Source: Corynespora cassiicola (taxonomy: Eukaryota; Ascomycota; Dothideomycetes; Pleosporales; Corynesporascaceae). From it: a stretch of 64,000 nt of DNA. The notes below the pieces were generated by a model. That model had not been told where the DNA came from. It did no database searches and was given only the letters and a program-made list of their open reading frames with translations. The position numbers and the translations under genes are program-made. The first letter of the stretch is position 1, and each line of letters opens with the position of its first letter. This document shows positions 11,328 through 22,336 of this stretch, in pieces. Where the stretch lies: the NCBI GenBank assembly GCA_022059125.1, contig JAEUWY010000005.1, forward strand, positions 2,604,001 to 2,668,000. Direction: 5' to 3'.

Positions 11328-13791
11328 GTTATCGCATTGTCTATGCGATTTGACCGGCTCAAGCTGCGAATGGATGACAAAGGCTTTGATGATGAAGCGA
11401 AACGCTCGACAGCCCCAGGCTGTGGGTGCTGGTTGCTTTTACTTTCCCCAGTGTGGAACATGCCGATGCCGAAGAGTGCGGAGCCACGGCGGACCCTGAA
11501 TGTCAACCAGCTTCGATTTGGGTGGCTGGCTAGCCCTCTGATTAACTCGAAAACAGCATAATCAATATGAAAACCCCTGCCACTAGCGGGACAGGCGTTT
11601 TTCCAGTCGATAGGCCAAGCGATCATCGTCACTTGCCAGTGTTGGTGCGCAAAGCCTTGCCCGAATAGGGCGCCAGTCTAGGCGAGAACACCACAGTTGC
11701 TAGGATATCGTGGGCACGGTTGCTTGAAGCCATCGGGGGTATTAACTAAAAGCTGCGATACCACCTGATAGCGGCCCCGAGCCCTTGTCAAAGCACGCAG
11801 GAAGAATCTTCAACCTGCCCGGAATTCCGCGAGAAGGCGGTGATGGCGGACCGTGTGATTTTGGGAGAAACCCAGAACGCAGTCACCGTAACAGCACACC
11901 CATGCATAGCGCCGCTTACTCACCTTGCCTTTGGCCCCTTCGACCCGACACAGTGGAAACGTGAGAGTGGATGTGATAGTGTTTCCGCCGCGCCACACGT
12001 CCTTTTCAGAAGCTGGGGCAGGCGTATCAAATAGCTGAAGGGGCTTTGGGAAGGGTCAAACAGGGAAGTGCTGCTTCATGCAAGCCATGCCCTGCAGATG
12101 GCCGGAAACGGTTCTCTGCAGGCGAACGGGCAGAGATAATCACATAAACCATTAGTCACAGGCAAAGCAGCGCAACTGAAGCGGGCGCTGGCGAGTCGCA
12201 ATTGGGTGCAGTATCCGCGCATGCAGGCCCATATCCACAGAGAAGCCGCAAGATCACACCCGACACTCGTACTTTTTCTCCCCATGGCGCAATGTGTGGG
12301 GTTGGCGTTGGGTTCTGGAGCGTGCCGAGAGCGGGCTACGTGGATTTGGATTCGGCCTTTTTCTTGCGACTTGATCGTGAAAATTATCAGGCATGACGAT
12401 GATGGGCTTGTCGCCGTCCGATACGCGCAGGGATGGGGAAGCCTCGCCAGCTTGGTCAAAATGACACGGCCGAGCTGTAGGAGTTATTATGCAGGCCGTT
12501 CAGCACGCCATGGTCTGTCGGTGCACCTGACAGCCTACTCTTCGCTGCAATGGGCCTTCAGCCTTGGCGCCAGAGTCGTATACAGGGTGACATTAAGGCG
12601 TGGCTGGGACCCCATACAACCTCCTGATATGAAGGATTGGATGGAACGGGCTGCCCGACGAAGGTGGCAACACAAAACACCAGTAAGTCCGGCCTGCCTG
12701 CTGCGATTACTTTTCCTATCGCGGCTACTGTCAAGGCCTCGGCTGTAACCCCTCTGGCCTATCTGTTGACGGTTCGCCAGAGTCTGCTAACCATAGGTGC
12801 TGTCGGCCAGCATGACAGGTGACAGCACCGTTCCCAGAGACTAGAGGCGCTGTGCTAGCTAGTTAGCCTTGTCGTGTTTGCTGGGGAGCGCTGTGTACCG
12901 GCCAACAAGGCGCGAATGGGAACGTTACGGCAGCATCCTCGTAGGAACCCTACTGAGTACCCCCCACCAGTTCTTTGATGGGCATTGCGGCAGAGCCCCT
13001 CTCAAAGCAGACAAGGAGGGAACAAAAGCAATTATGGCCCCAGACAGTGCGCCCAGAAGTGTACAGAGGCAGCGGATTGGGGGCGATGCGGTTGATGCAG
13101 ATGACGGGGGCGTGGCTTCCCTTTTCCACGGCAGCCCCCCCCTGATGATGACTAAGGACGAGGATGTGGCTTCGATAGACGACTTCGATGCACGATACGA
13201 GACATCCACACATCAAGGGAAGGCTTCATCGTCTCCAGGGCACCCGGGAAGTTTAGATCGGGAGGCATACGAATATGGAAAACATGGCTAAGCTTCCGAA
13301 ACGATCCTTGCAGAAAACTGGGCCGCCTTGGCAAAAACCGCCACTTGCGGCACGTCGATTGGAAGATTCCCTCGACCTTTCGAAGGCCCTCTTTGCTTCT
13401 GCTACAGCACGACATCGACGCTCAGGTACTTTCCACCGCATGGTCTTGTGGTCCGAGTCACGAGGCCGCTCTTGGAATCCCTAACAACACCCGCTCTCGC
13501 TATATATTGGTTGCTTCCCAACATTCAATACCAAGCAACTGCCCCGCCATCGCATACGCTCATCCGTTCACCCAACAGAACCCCGCCATAGAAGTGAATT
13601 TCTAGAATCGCGCACCTGCTTGGTATTGCGAAGTTTCGCGCCGAGGTTGTCCGTCCACTGGTCGACAGCGGAGAATTAAAAACTCTCACTCGAGCTCGCC
13701 TGTTCTCTCTCCGCCACCCCGCCCTACTCATCCACCACTCACTCGTTTTACGCCTCGGCTTTGTGCTCTCTACAAGCTACTAGCAGCAGAC
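11328..13791. other. Long divergent intergenic region (kelch gene / UBC7)
   Basis: 2.46 kb with scattered short frames on both strands. None has a recognisable domain or splice-supported structure. The right end, with a TATATATT at about 13500 and pyrimidine-rich DNA from about 13680, fits a promoter and leader for the E2 gene. The size is unusually large for the gene-dense part of the window. Confidence 0.45.
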
Positions 13792-14413
13792 ATGGCCTCA
13801 TCATCCTCCGCTGCGGCAGGCCTGCTGGCCCGACAGCTCAAGCAGATGCAGAACGACAAGGACATACCGGGTATCAGCTGCGGACTGGTCGATAATAACG
13901 TCTTTGAGTGGGAGGTCATGCTCATGATCAATGATGACACCAAGTTCTACGGTGGTATGTAGTGCGACGGCATATCACTTCTGGCCTGCGACTGACCAGT
14001 AGCAGGTGGCTTCTTTAGGGCACGCCTGAACTTCCCCACCGAATACCCCCTCATGCCCCCGAAGATGCGCTTCGAGACACCCATCTTCCACCCAAACAGT
14101 GCGTTACAGGCCCAAAGAATAAGCTCGGGATACACAAGGAACTGACAGCGGGACAGTTTACGCCAACGGCGAGGTCTGCATTTCCATCCTGCACCCGCCC
14201 GAGGAGGACAAATACGGTTACGAGTCCGCGGCCGAGCGGTGGTCCCCCGTACAAACCCCCGAGACTATTCTCCTCTCCGTCATCTCCATGCTCAGCAGCC
14301 CCAATGACGAGTCGCCGGCGAACGTAGAGGCAGCGACAATGTGGCGCGACAACCCTGCCGAGTTTAAGAAGCGGGTCCGCAAGTGTGTGCGCGACAGCTT
14401 GGAGTTTGAATAG
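13792..14413 (+). CDS. UBC7: Ubiquitin-conjugating enzyme E2, UBC7/UBE2G type
   Basis: Exons 13792-13954, 14006-14098 and 14157-14413; 170 aa. Introns of 51 and 58 nt with canonical GT-AG ends. The UBC fold is complete: FPTEYPLMPPKMRF, FHPN, then the active-site Cys93 in NGEVCISILHPP. The acidic insert EEDKYGYESAAERW just after the catalytic site is diagnostic of the UBC7/UBE2G branch and separates it from RAD6-type E2s. Family members transfer ubiquitin at the ER surface in ER-associated degradation, usually building Lys48 chains with Hrd1- or Doa10-type ligases. S. pombe Ubc15-like paralogues share the insert, so the exact orthologue (Ubc7 or Ubc15) is uncertain. The start is the first ATG after a CT-rich leader. 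Confidence 0.9.
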
Positions 14414-15575
14414 AAAAAAAAAGGCCAAGGTTCCTTGCTTAGTCGGTGGAGGATCACCAACAAGGGGGCATAAGTTCCACAGTCTGAGGAAGACACAGAC
14501 AGGCTTGGGACACAACAAGGTGTTGTTTTCTTTTTTTGCATAGTCACTTCATGGCCACCGGCCACTGAGCGACGCGCCGTGACGCTCGCAAACAGACAAA
14601 GACCAAAGAGGCCCTGAATTTGCATGGCGGGATTTTCCTATTTTTACCACACTTTCTGTTTCTTCTCCTACTACTACTACATTCCAGCGAGCGCGCAATG
14701 TATTAACGATTCCCCCCGTCCAGCGGAGAACCAAAAGACAAGACCAAGCCCCGTGTCCACCCTCCGTGAACGACTCACCCACTACCACCACAGTACTCAC
14801 ATCCCCTCCCCTCCAAAGTTCCCACGCAAATCACCCCCTCCGCATACCCCAACACGCCGCAAGTGTGACATCAAGAGCCAGGAAATCGTGCATCGAGGGT
14901 ACATGATCGATGCGGGGAATGGGCCCACTATGGCGTCGCCCGCCGTGCCCGGGAAAATCCAGGGGCGCGTCCCAGAGCTTCACCCAGCGAATCATGGCCG
15001 CCGGAGCGGGATGAAGGGACAGCTTGCATATGAAGGAATTGCGAAACGGTACTGTGTATGCAAGGCGTCCGGACCCTTTTTGGACGGGCGGAGTGGCCCC
15101 GCTCTCCGAGGGATGGGGTCGTTGAGGGGCTTGCGGGCTGGGAGGGAGATTTCAGTGACGCGTGTAAGGGGGTGCACGTGATGTATAGTAGGAATCAGGT
15201 ACGTACTACCTTTTGAGGGGGGGTACCTGGTGGCGTGGATTTGCTTTTTGACGGGCGTGTTTGGCACTAGCATGAACCGCTGGGGATTTATATAATTGGA
15301 GGGGTATCAATACTCGACTACCTAGGTAGCTACCTAATCTTTCCACCCATTCATCCAAGCATATACATCGATTGTCAATAAACCTACGCGTACTGTATCT
15401 ATTGCTGCCCTTTAGTACGCCTGCATCCTTAAATTGTATGCCCAATTGTCAAACCCGACTTGTGTATGCCCCAATAAACGCCCCTCATCGTATCATAAGT
15501 ATACCTATGTACTTCCCCAAAGCTCTACATAAAATAACTCCAATTCCGTTCCTTACACCCAATCTTTTCTCCCCT
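14414..15575. other. Convergent intergenic region
   Basis: Lies between the UBC7 stop and the stop of the four-helix gene. It contains an A run just after the UBC7 stop and a plus-strand frame of 185 codons (14624-15181) that lacks any domain and is rich in low-complexity sequence. Two 3' UTRs are expected. Nothing else is supported. Confidence 0.45.
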
Positions 15576-16408
15576 CTACACCATATGCGCCGGCTTTGCG
15601 GGTTGATGTGAATAGTAATCCGCCGCGGCGCCATGCTGCGGCGGCACATACTCGGGCAAGCTATTGTGCTGCAGCTCTACGGGCAGCGTCTGGGAATGGT
15701 AAGCGGTACCATGATTATCGCTGAAGGGGTTGTCATGGTGATGGGTCGGGGCAGCATGACCGTACGAGGCGGATTGCGGCGCGGGCGCAGCTGGGTTGTG
15801 GGCTGGGGCGTAGTGTCCGCGCTGGGCGGCCTTGCGCGCGCGGTGATAATTGACCGCCGCGTAGATGAGGAGGCCTACGAAAGAGAGACTGGAAGTATGC
15901 ATTAGCCGGGCGTGCAAGAGGGGTTGAAATTAGAGGGCTGGGCTGCGGGGACGCGTTTTGCGATGCGAGGCGCGAGTGGGGGCCAAAACGTACAAGATGC
16001 CCACAGTCAAGGCGATGCCGACGGCGTTTGCGCCGCGCGCGATGGCGATGAGGTCGAGAATTAGGATGCCGCCCCAGAAGCCGGTTTGGGTGCTGTTCAT
16101 GATGAGGAAGACGGTGGGGTTTAGCTTGTCCTTGAGGAAGAGGATGATGGCGAGGACGTCGAGGAGGAGGACGCCGATGATCATGAGCATGAAGACGATA
16201 ATAACTCTGTGCGCATGTTAGTGACTTTCATAGCTCAGAGAGAGTGGTCTGCTTACCCCATGGCGGGATACTCTCTCGAGGTTCCTTGGTCTCGCAGGAC
16301 TTTGAGCGCATAGGCGTAGATAGCGATCACGAAGATCATGGCGAGGATTCTGACGATCCAGAACGGCACCAGGATGCGCTTCTTCCAGATAACGGGTTGT
16401 TGCGCCAT
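15576..16408 (-). CDS. Four-transmembrane-helix protein, function unknown
   Basis: Three exons, complement of 16257-16408, 15994-16206 and 15576-15888; 225 aa. The 50- and 105-nt introns have good donors (GTAAGC, GTACGT), and a CTAAT lies before the second acceptor. Four hydrophobic segments are seen at about 11-34, 52-75, 91-108 and 111-135. The loops are short, and a basic patch (YHRARKAAQRG) starts a soluble tail of about 90 residues rich in His, Pro, Ala and Tyr (HTHHHD-like cluster, NPFSDNHG, SLPEYVPPQHG). The four-helix layout recalls MARVEL-type membrane proteins of fungi, but no signature residue proves it. NPF and PEY/PPQ motifs in the tail could be adaptor-binding sites; this is inference. 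It is divergent from bleomycin hydrolase. Confidence 0.72.
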
Positions 16409-17161
16409 GTTGAGGGTTGATGCTGTCAATATTTTGAAGATCTGTGTGTAAGTGTAGACACAAACAGCGGTGGTCAGGAGCCTGTCAATGAACACGGCGG
16501 TCAAGTCTTCAAATAGACAAAAAAAAAGGGCTCGCCGGTGGGCCCAGAATACACACGGGGAACGTAAATTATTTTAAATGCCCGACAAGCGCGAGTAGCT
16601 GCGGCCTGCCAAGGGGGCGAAGTACGAGGTTCAGCTCACTGGGGCTGATGAAACAGTGGAGAGCCCTGGAAATCCTTTGGAAACCTCATTTCGCCCCCAG
16701 GCACCGCTCTTGGCAAGCAGCGCATGTCTATGGAAAGCAAACGGCAACCTCATGCATGCGAGCCGTGTTGTTGTCGTCTGGAATGGGATCGGATGCTCTG
16801 GCGTGCCAGGGCAACGAGTGCTACGCTCAGGGTCCATGTGTCAAGCACGACAGAGTGGGGAGGCGTCGCTTCTCCAGGCCAAGCGCCGATTCGGGCCAGG
16901 ATGCGCCTTGCCCCAGCCCCCCAGCGGTCAGTCTGTCTCCCATCGCGTCCAGCCTTGCCGGCCACGCCAGAGCGGGACCAGATGACACAACCCCTGCTCA
17001 CGCGCAGCCCTAGCTCCGATAAGCTCCACGCGACCGTCGCGGGGCACCTTGATGGCTACACTCTTGATCATCCAACCTCCCACGATAAGCCGAACTGACC
17101 TCCTCCGACCCGCTCAACCATCCCCTTTCGACCTTGTTGTTTGTCAAATTTGTACTGCATC
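16409..17161. promoter_or_regulatory. Divergent promoter region, four-helix gene / bleomycin hydrolase
   Basis: 753 bp between two start codons of opposite direction. No specific element can be named, and the short frames in it are not supported as genes. Confidence 0.4.
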
Positions 17162-18798
17162 ATGGGTGTCAACCAGTCGAAGCCGAGCGACTCGGCCATC
17201 CAGGAGAAGCTGATGGAGCGCCTCCAGGCCATGCACATTAAGGAAGACAGGCCCATAAACGAGAAGGAGGGATACGTCTATGTCGAGAGCGATCCTCGTA
17301 CGTCCATTCCCTCTTCCATCAAATCATACTATCAGCTAATCAACAAAGGCCCACCGCGGTACACAGCTACCCACAGGCAAGATGTCTCCGCAGAAGCCAT
17401 CGGCGCGTGGGAGAAGGAGCTGCTGGAAGACCCCAAGGCAAGGCATCACTCCCACTATTTTACTAGAATGCCATCTGACATTCGCAGAACCGACTTGCTC
17501 TGGCCGCTCTAAGCTCCAACCCCGCGAACTCCGTCCTCTCCTCGCGCTCGGCGACCATCTCGGATACCCAGAATTTCAACATCAAGATTCCCTTCGAGGG
17601 CTCTCCCATCACAAACCAGGCATCGTCAGGCAGGTGCTGGCTCTTTGCCTCCACCAACGTGTTCCGTATCGCCATCATGAAGAAGTACCGTCTGTCCTCT
17701 TTCCAGCTGTCACAGTCTTATCTATTCTACTGGGATAAGATCGAGAAAGCCAACTACTTCCTCGAGAACATTCTGGACACAGTGGGCGAGGATATCGAGG
17801 GCCGCCTCATCCAGGAACTTCTCAAGAGCCCCGTAGGCGACGGTGGCCAGTGGGACATGGTTGCTAACCTGGTGAACAAGTATGGCCTGGTCCCTCAGAC
17901 GCTCTACCCGGATTCCTACAATGCATCCAACTCGTCTGTCATGGACCGCCTGATCACCACCAAGCTGCGCGAGGATGCAATCCGCCTTCGCTCCCTAGCC
18001 TCAAGTACCGAGTCCCCCGATGTTGTGAGGTCCACCATTGCGGCCGAGAAGGAGAAGATGCTCCGCGAAATCCACCTTATTTTGACTCTGATGCTCGGCC
18101 CGCCGCCAGCCCCTGATGCACCATTCACCTGGGAGTTCTACGATCGCGATGGAGTTCTGCGCACTGTGAAGTCTCGCCCAACCGCTTTCGCAAAGGAGCT
18201 CTCCGATAGCCGGACCGTTCGGACCCTTGGCGGCACCGACGTGCACACCCTGTTTTCGCTCGTGAACGACCCTCGCAACGCCTACAACCGCCTGCTCAGC
18301 GTCAAGCGCCTCGGAAACGTCTGGAACGCACGCCCCGTGACCTATGTCAATGTCGACATGAACACCATGAAGAAGGCCTGCATCGAGATGCTGAAGCGCG
18401 GCTTTCCAGTCTTCTTCGGATCCGATGTTGGAAAATACTCGGATTCTAGCAAGGGCATCATGGATACTGACCTCTTCGAGTACGAGCTGGGCTTCAACAT
18501 CAGGTTGGGGTTGAAGAAGGCCGAGAGATTGCAGACTGGCGAGAGCCAAATGACCCACGCGATGGTACTGACCGCAGTCCACGTTGTCGACGATAAGCCA
18601 GTGCGGTGGAGGGTCGAGAACTCGTGGAGCGACAGGGTGGGCGATAAGGGGTACTTTGTTATGAGCGATGCGTGGATGGACGAATTTGTGTACCAGGCCG
18701 TCGTCGATCCGACTGTTGTCAGTGCCGCCGTCCGCAAAGTTCTTGAGCAGAAACCTAAAATGCTCGAGCTCTGGGATCCGATGGGTGCCCTAGCTTGA
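17162..18798 (+). CDS. LAP3: Bleomycin hydrolase / cysteine aminopeptidase (peptidase C1B)
   Basis: Exons 17162-17297, 17349-17437 and 17488-18798; 511 aa. The catalytic triad is visible: Cys126 in QASSGRCWLF, His432 in MTHAMVLTAV and Asn453 in RVENSWS, with the oxyanion Gln120. Family members are cytosolic homohexameric barrels that trim peptides and inactivate bleomycin and homocysteine thiolactone. The C-terminal arm, here ending MGALA, reaches into the active site. The first intron is canonical (51 nt). The second (17438-17487) begins with GC: only AAG|GCAAGG...CGCAG|AAC restores the frame EDPK-NRLALAAL, and no usable GT donor lies nearby. The start MGVNQSKP is a possible N-myristoylation sequence (Gly2, Ser6), which is a guess. 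Identity is certain. Confidence 0.93.
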
Positions 18799-20736
18799 TT
18801 GTTTAATGCCGCTCCACGGCGTGGATGCACATGGAGGCGTTCGGTTTGTTAGGTCTGGGTTATACTACGTCGCTTTTCTCCTTTAGCAATACGCGTAGGC
18901 ATCAAATGTCCTTCGCTCATTCAATGCATGTCATATCGTTACATCGCCTAATTCACCGTGGACACCTGGTGTACCGCTCACGCGACACCAATCACACTGT
19001 CGACGAAGTTGATCAGAAGACATTCTCAAGGTACCAGAGTCAAAATCCTTCGAGCGGCCAGGGGAATTTGTTTCTTCAAGGGGCTGTCAACGCTAATGTG
19101 TACCGGAGATAACGATTCGGGGAGCCGATCAACTGCGCACGATGGTCCTGATAGGGGGGAACACAGCTATCATTGGACTCCCTTTTCCAGAAAATCCGCC
19201 AGTCCAGGACCTGTAGGAGCTTTCTGGTCAGTCTGTGACGCCGAATTCAGGAACCAACCAGTGTTTACTTATTCCAAGAGATATCGGGCTGGCGATCATC
19301 GTGCCATCGTCATATTAAGGCTGTGGGGGATGTGGCCATGACACCTAAGCCCAGACGAACTGGACAGCTATGGCTCGAAAAACTACTGTGCAAACACGGC
19401 ATCCCACGGTAGTTCTGAATCGAGCAGTGCACTGCTAGTACCCTTTCTGGAGGAGACGAGGCGGCGAATTCGGGCCTCGAAACATCCGAGCCAATAGCTG
19501 CGCCTGCCCCTGTTCCTGCCCGAATATTTACTTTTTTGGTTCGACGATCTTTTTCGCAGACTTCCTGGTTCCTTATCACTTTCTTCGTCCAGCGTCATTG
19601 TTTTGTCTGAAGGTTTACGGATAGCGAGGCGATTGTTTTCACGTTCGCTCAGGTGAGATAGCCGATGTCCCAGACCAACCTTGCCGTATTGGGCCGTTCA
19701 AAGGGGAGCGAGGCGTGGGTGGGAAATGAGCAGTATGCCGAAGCATAGCAAAGCAATGAAGGAAGGAGTCTTGCAAAGAACCTCTAAGAGCCTTCATACC
19801 ATGCTCTAGAGTGGCTTTTCGCGCCGAACCGTCCGCAGCAGAGCCTCAATTTCTCCATATTTCCAATCAGGCTTTCTACGGCAGTGGCAGTATCGCAAAA
19901 TTCAGACGTTATATTCGCAATTGCAACGTTCGCGCTCGCAGCATTTTTTTCTCGGGTAGGCGAACTGTCCCTCCTGTCAACTGTCATCTGTCAATCACAA
20001 AAGCATCGTCATGGCGCTGGCTAGCGCAACTTTAATCTAGAGCCTATTATCTTCCTATCAAACCTGATGACAATGACATGCTGCCTTACATTCACCCCAC
20101 GAGGCCGGCGGGGACGCGAAGATGTGCTTATCTGATCGGCACCAGGCTGTCTTGAGGCTCTCCGCAATGGTCCCGCGTTTAGGGCTGTTGATCATGACCC
20201 TGTTTCCCCTGCACGATTTCCATATCGAGAATGAAAGTCGAGCCCGCCAGCGCGGACCTGGAGGACAGCCTGACAGTACGTAGATCGACGGGTCAGGAGT
20301 GCGATGTCCCGGCTAGTGCTGTCCTTGTGTGTGGGCGAGACTAGGCATGTAGTGGTAAGCGTAGCAGCACTGCCGGCAGGCCAAAAAGTACCGCCCAATA
20401 CGTCCGCGTCGTCGATCAATATCTTCACGTATGCGACGGAGGAATTGGTGGAGTGGAAGATGGAGATTGCGAGGCTGAGCATAGCTGTCTTGGGCGAAGG
20501 AACGGACTATACCGCACACCAAAGGACCTCACAGGCAAAGATAGCGCATCCACTACCACCCTCCATACCGAACCCAAGTCTCCATCCTCACGTATATAAA
20601 CCCCCCCTCTGTCCCTCCTTGAATCCCATCATCCAACAGCTCAACAGTCTTCCAGTCCCTCCTTTCAACCCCACACTCCAAACCAACAATCTTCAGTCTT
20701 TTCAAGACCCAAAAATCCCAACCCCCAACCATCAAA
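18799..20736. other. Intergenic region upstream of the hydrophobin gene
   Basis: 1.9 kb with no supported gene. It covers the 3' end of bleomycin hydrolase and the upstream region of the hydrophobin. The last 150 bp carry a TATA box and a CT/CA-rich leader. A large upstream region suits a developmentally controlled hydrophobin, though no regulator site was identified. Confidence 0.45.
20593..20600 (+). promoter_or_regulatory. TATA box of the hydrophobin gene
   Basis: TATATAAA lies 137 bp before the start codon and is followed by a long C/T- and CCA-rich leader. This is the clearest core-promoter motif in the window and is typical of strongly expressed fungal genes. It is inferred from sequence alone. 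Confidence 0.6.
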
Positions 20737-21152
20737 ATGCAGTTCACCATCGTCCTCGCCTCCATCCTGAGCGTCGCCTCTGCCCTCGCCATCACCGAGC
20801 GCACCCCTGTATCCGTCTCCGGACCCCAGGCCGGTATGCTCCTCCGCCGCCACGCCCCAGGCGGCCCCGTCTGCGGCGGTGACCGCACTCCTCTCTGCTG
20901 CCAGCTCGATGTCGATGGCGTCCTCAACCTCAGCTGCGAGGACGGTATGTACTCACTCTTTCACACACACGCACTTCCTCCCTTCCTATCTTCTCCCGTC
21001 TTTGGTCTGCAAACAGGTGACTGACAGACGGAACAGCTGGCCAGGTCCACTCCACCGAGCACTTCGTCGCCACCTGCGCCGAGACTGGCCGCACTGCTGA
21101 GTGCTGCACCTTGGCCACCGGCACCGAGGGCCTTCTCTGCACTGAGGCTTAA
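20737..21152 (+). CDS. Class II hydrophobin
   Basis: Exons 20737-20944 and 21037-21152; 107 aa. The 92-nt intron falls between the fourth and fifth cysteines. Residues 1-18 are a signal peptide (FTIVLASILSVASALA). Eight cysteines follow the hydrophobin order: C46, C54-C55, C67, C83, C92-C93 and C104, with gaps of 7, 11, 15, 8 and 10. The gaps after the first CC pair and the AECCTLATGTEGLLC end fit class II. The first gap (7) is shorter than the usual 9-10. LLRR (36-39), before the first cysteine, looks like a Kex2 processing site. Hydrophobins are secreted amphipathic coat proteins that self-assemble at air-water and cell-wall surfaces of hyphae and conidia. The start, TATA box and leader agree. 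Confidence is high. Confidence 0.92.
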
Positions 21153-22336
21153 GTGCCTACTCACCATGTCGAAATTAGTCACACGCGCTTCTAGCTGTGA
21201 GGCTTGGAGCGTGTGAGGGCGGCTTTGCTGCGAACGCATACAACCGACTCTTATACATCGACACCGATACTTTTTTTTTTCACAGTACGACGACTCTATG
21301 CATGCTTATTCGATTCTTATGAACCTTGTTTGTATTCTATTCTTCTGATGATCGGGTTTTGGAGCTATGATTTGGAGGTTTTGGTGTGGAGGGTGATGTG
21401 GGGAACATTCTTTAGCTGTGCTGCCTTAGGCTGGGCAGTTTTTCTTTATGTCAGGATAGATAATTGAGCATGTTGCTGAGAATGGCCTGTCTGGAAGATT
21501 GCTTAGTGTGATATGTGATGTGAATTTGGTGCAGGAGAACAGTCTTGGGCGGATGGGTTTAAAGAAATAACATTTTTCGCAACCTATCTCACATCCATGC
21601 GATTCCTAAATTTATGTACGCCTCCTTACATAAAATCTGAGTTTTTTTTGCGTTTTTTAGCTGAAAGATACGCAAGAACGAGAAGTGGCCACTACATGTG
21701 TTCGGCTTTTTGTTGACCCCATGAACTACTTAGCATTGACACACCCGTGTACACATCATAAAAATGTTACTTATTTATTTGATTCGAATCCTAAGGCGCC
21801 TATCTAAACTCTCTACTTACTTTTAAAGTTCCATTGAATTTATTTATTTGAAAAATATATAACACTCTAAGGCACTTCATATTAGAGTAGCTTAGTGGCT
21901 TAAAAGTTCTCGTTTCGTAACACCTCTATAGTTTATATACTTTACACTTTGCTAGTATTCATCATGCTTAGAAAATCAACTTAATCTGTCTCTTCGAGAT
22001 TAGGTAACACTAGCAAAGTGTAAGTACAAGCAAAGGGGTATCACGAAACGAAAGCTCATAAGCCACTGCCTGGCTTAAATTATCCTGAGCTCGGCGCGCG
22101 AGGCACACCGAGAAGCCCTCCGGAGGTGCCGGAGTTTGTAATATGTTTATTGTGAAGAAAGAGTTAATAATGTTTTATATTATGTGTTTCTAAAGGGTTG
22201 TACTTAATATGATAAACTAACTGCTGAACGAAGCAATTAAAAAAAGGTGTAGGATTGTTACTTTTAAGAAAGTCGTGTCATCCTAGTGTTATTAGCCACT
22301 GTTTTTAAAAACAGTTATCCTTGACCACATGCTTAC
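21153..22336. other. AT-rich intergenic stretch between hydrophobin and patatin genes
   Basis: Convergent 3' regions. From about 21550 the DNA becomes AT-rich with runs of TTTATTT and no reading frame. It contains the 21894-22067 inverted repeat. A short GC-rich patch (about 22088-22135) directly abuts it. Confidence 0.55.
21894..22067. repeat. Imperfect inverted repeat, MITE-like
   Basis: The left arm (21894-21956, 63 nt) and the reverse complement of the right arm (22009-22067, 59 nt) start alike with AGTGGCTTA, share CGTTTCGT, and end with TTACACTTTGCTAGT. A 52-nt centre separates them. Most mismatches are transitions. The size and shape fit a miniature inverted-repeat element or its relic. 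No target-site duplication was made out. Confidence 0.7.

Noticed and set aside
12206..12748. 180-codon plus-strand frame in the kelch/UBC7 gap
   Set aside because: It starts only at a non-ATG codon or an arbitrary internal Met, overlaps another frame, and has no recognisable domain.
14624..15181. 185-codon plus-strand frame after UBC7 with a hydrophobic start
   Set aside because: It lies in a convergent 3' region. It is mostly low-complexity (Tyr/Pro/His runs), and no domain or splice structure supports it.
20304..20882. 192-codon frame overlapping the hydrophobin start
   Set aside because: It runs through the TATA box, leader and signal-peptide region in another frame. The low-complexity Pro/His translation is a shadow of the leader and gene.
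21770..21800. GATTCGAATCC, resembling a tRNA T-arm/B box
   Set aside because: No acceptor stem, anticodon arm or A box could be matched around it, so no tRNA gene is called.
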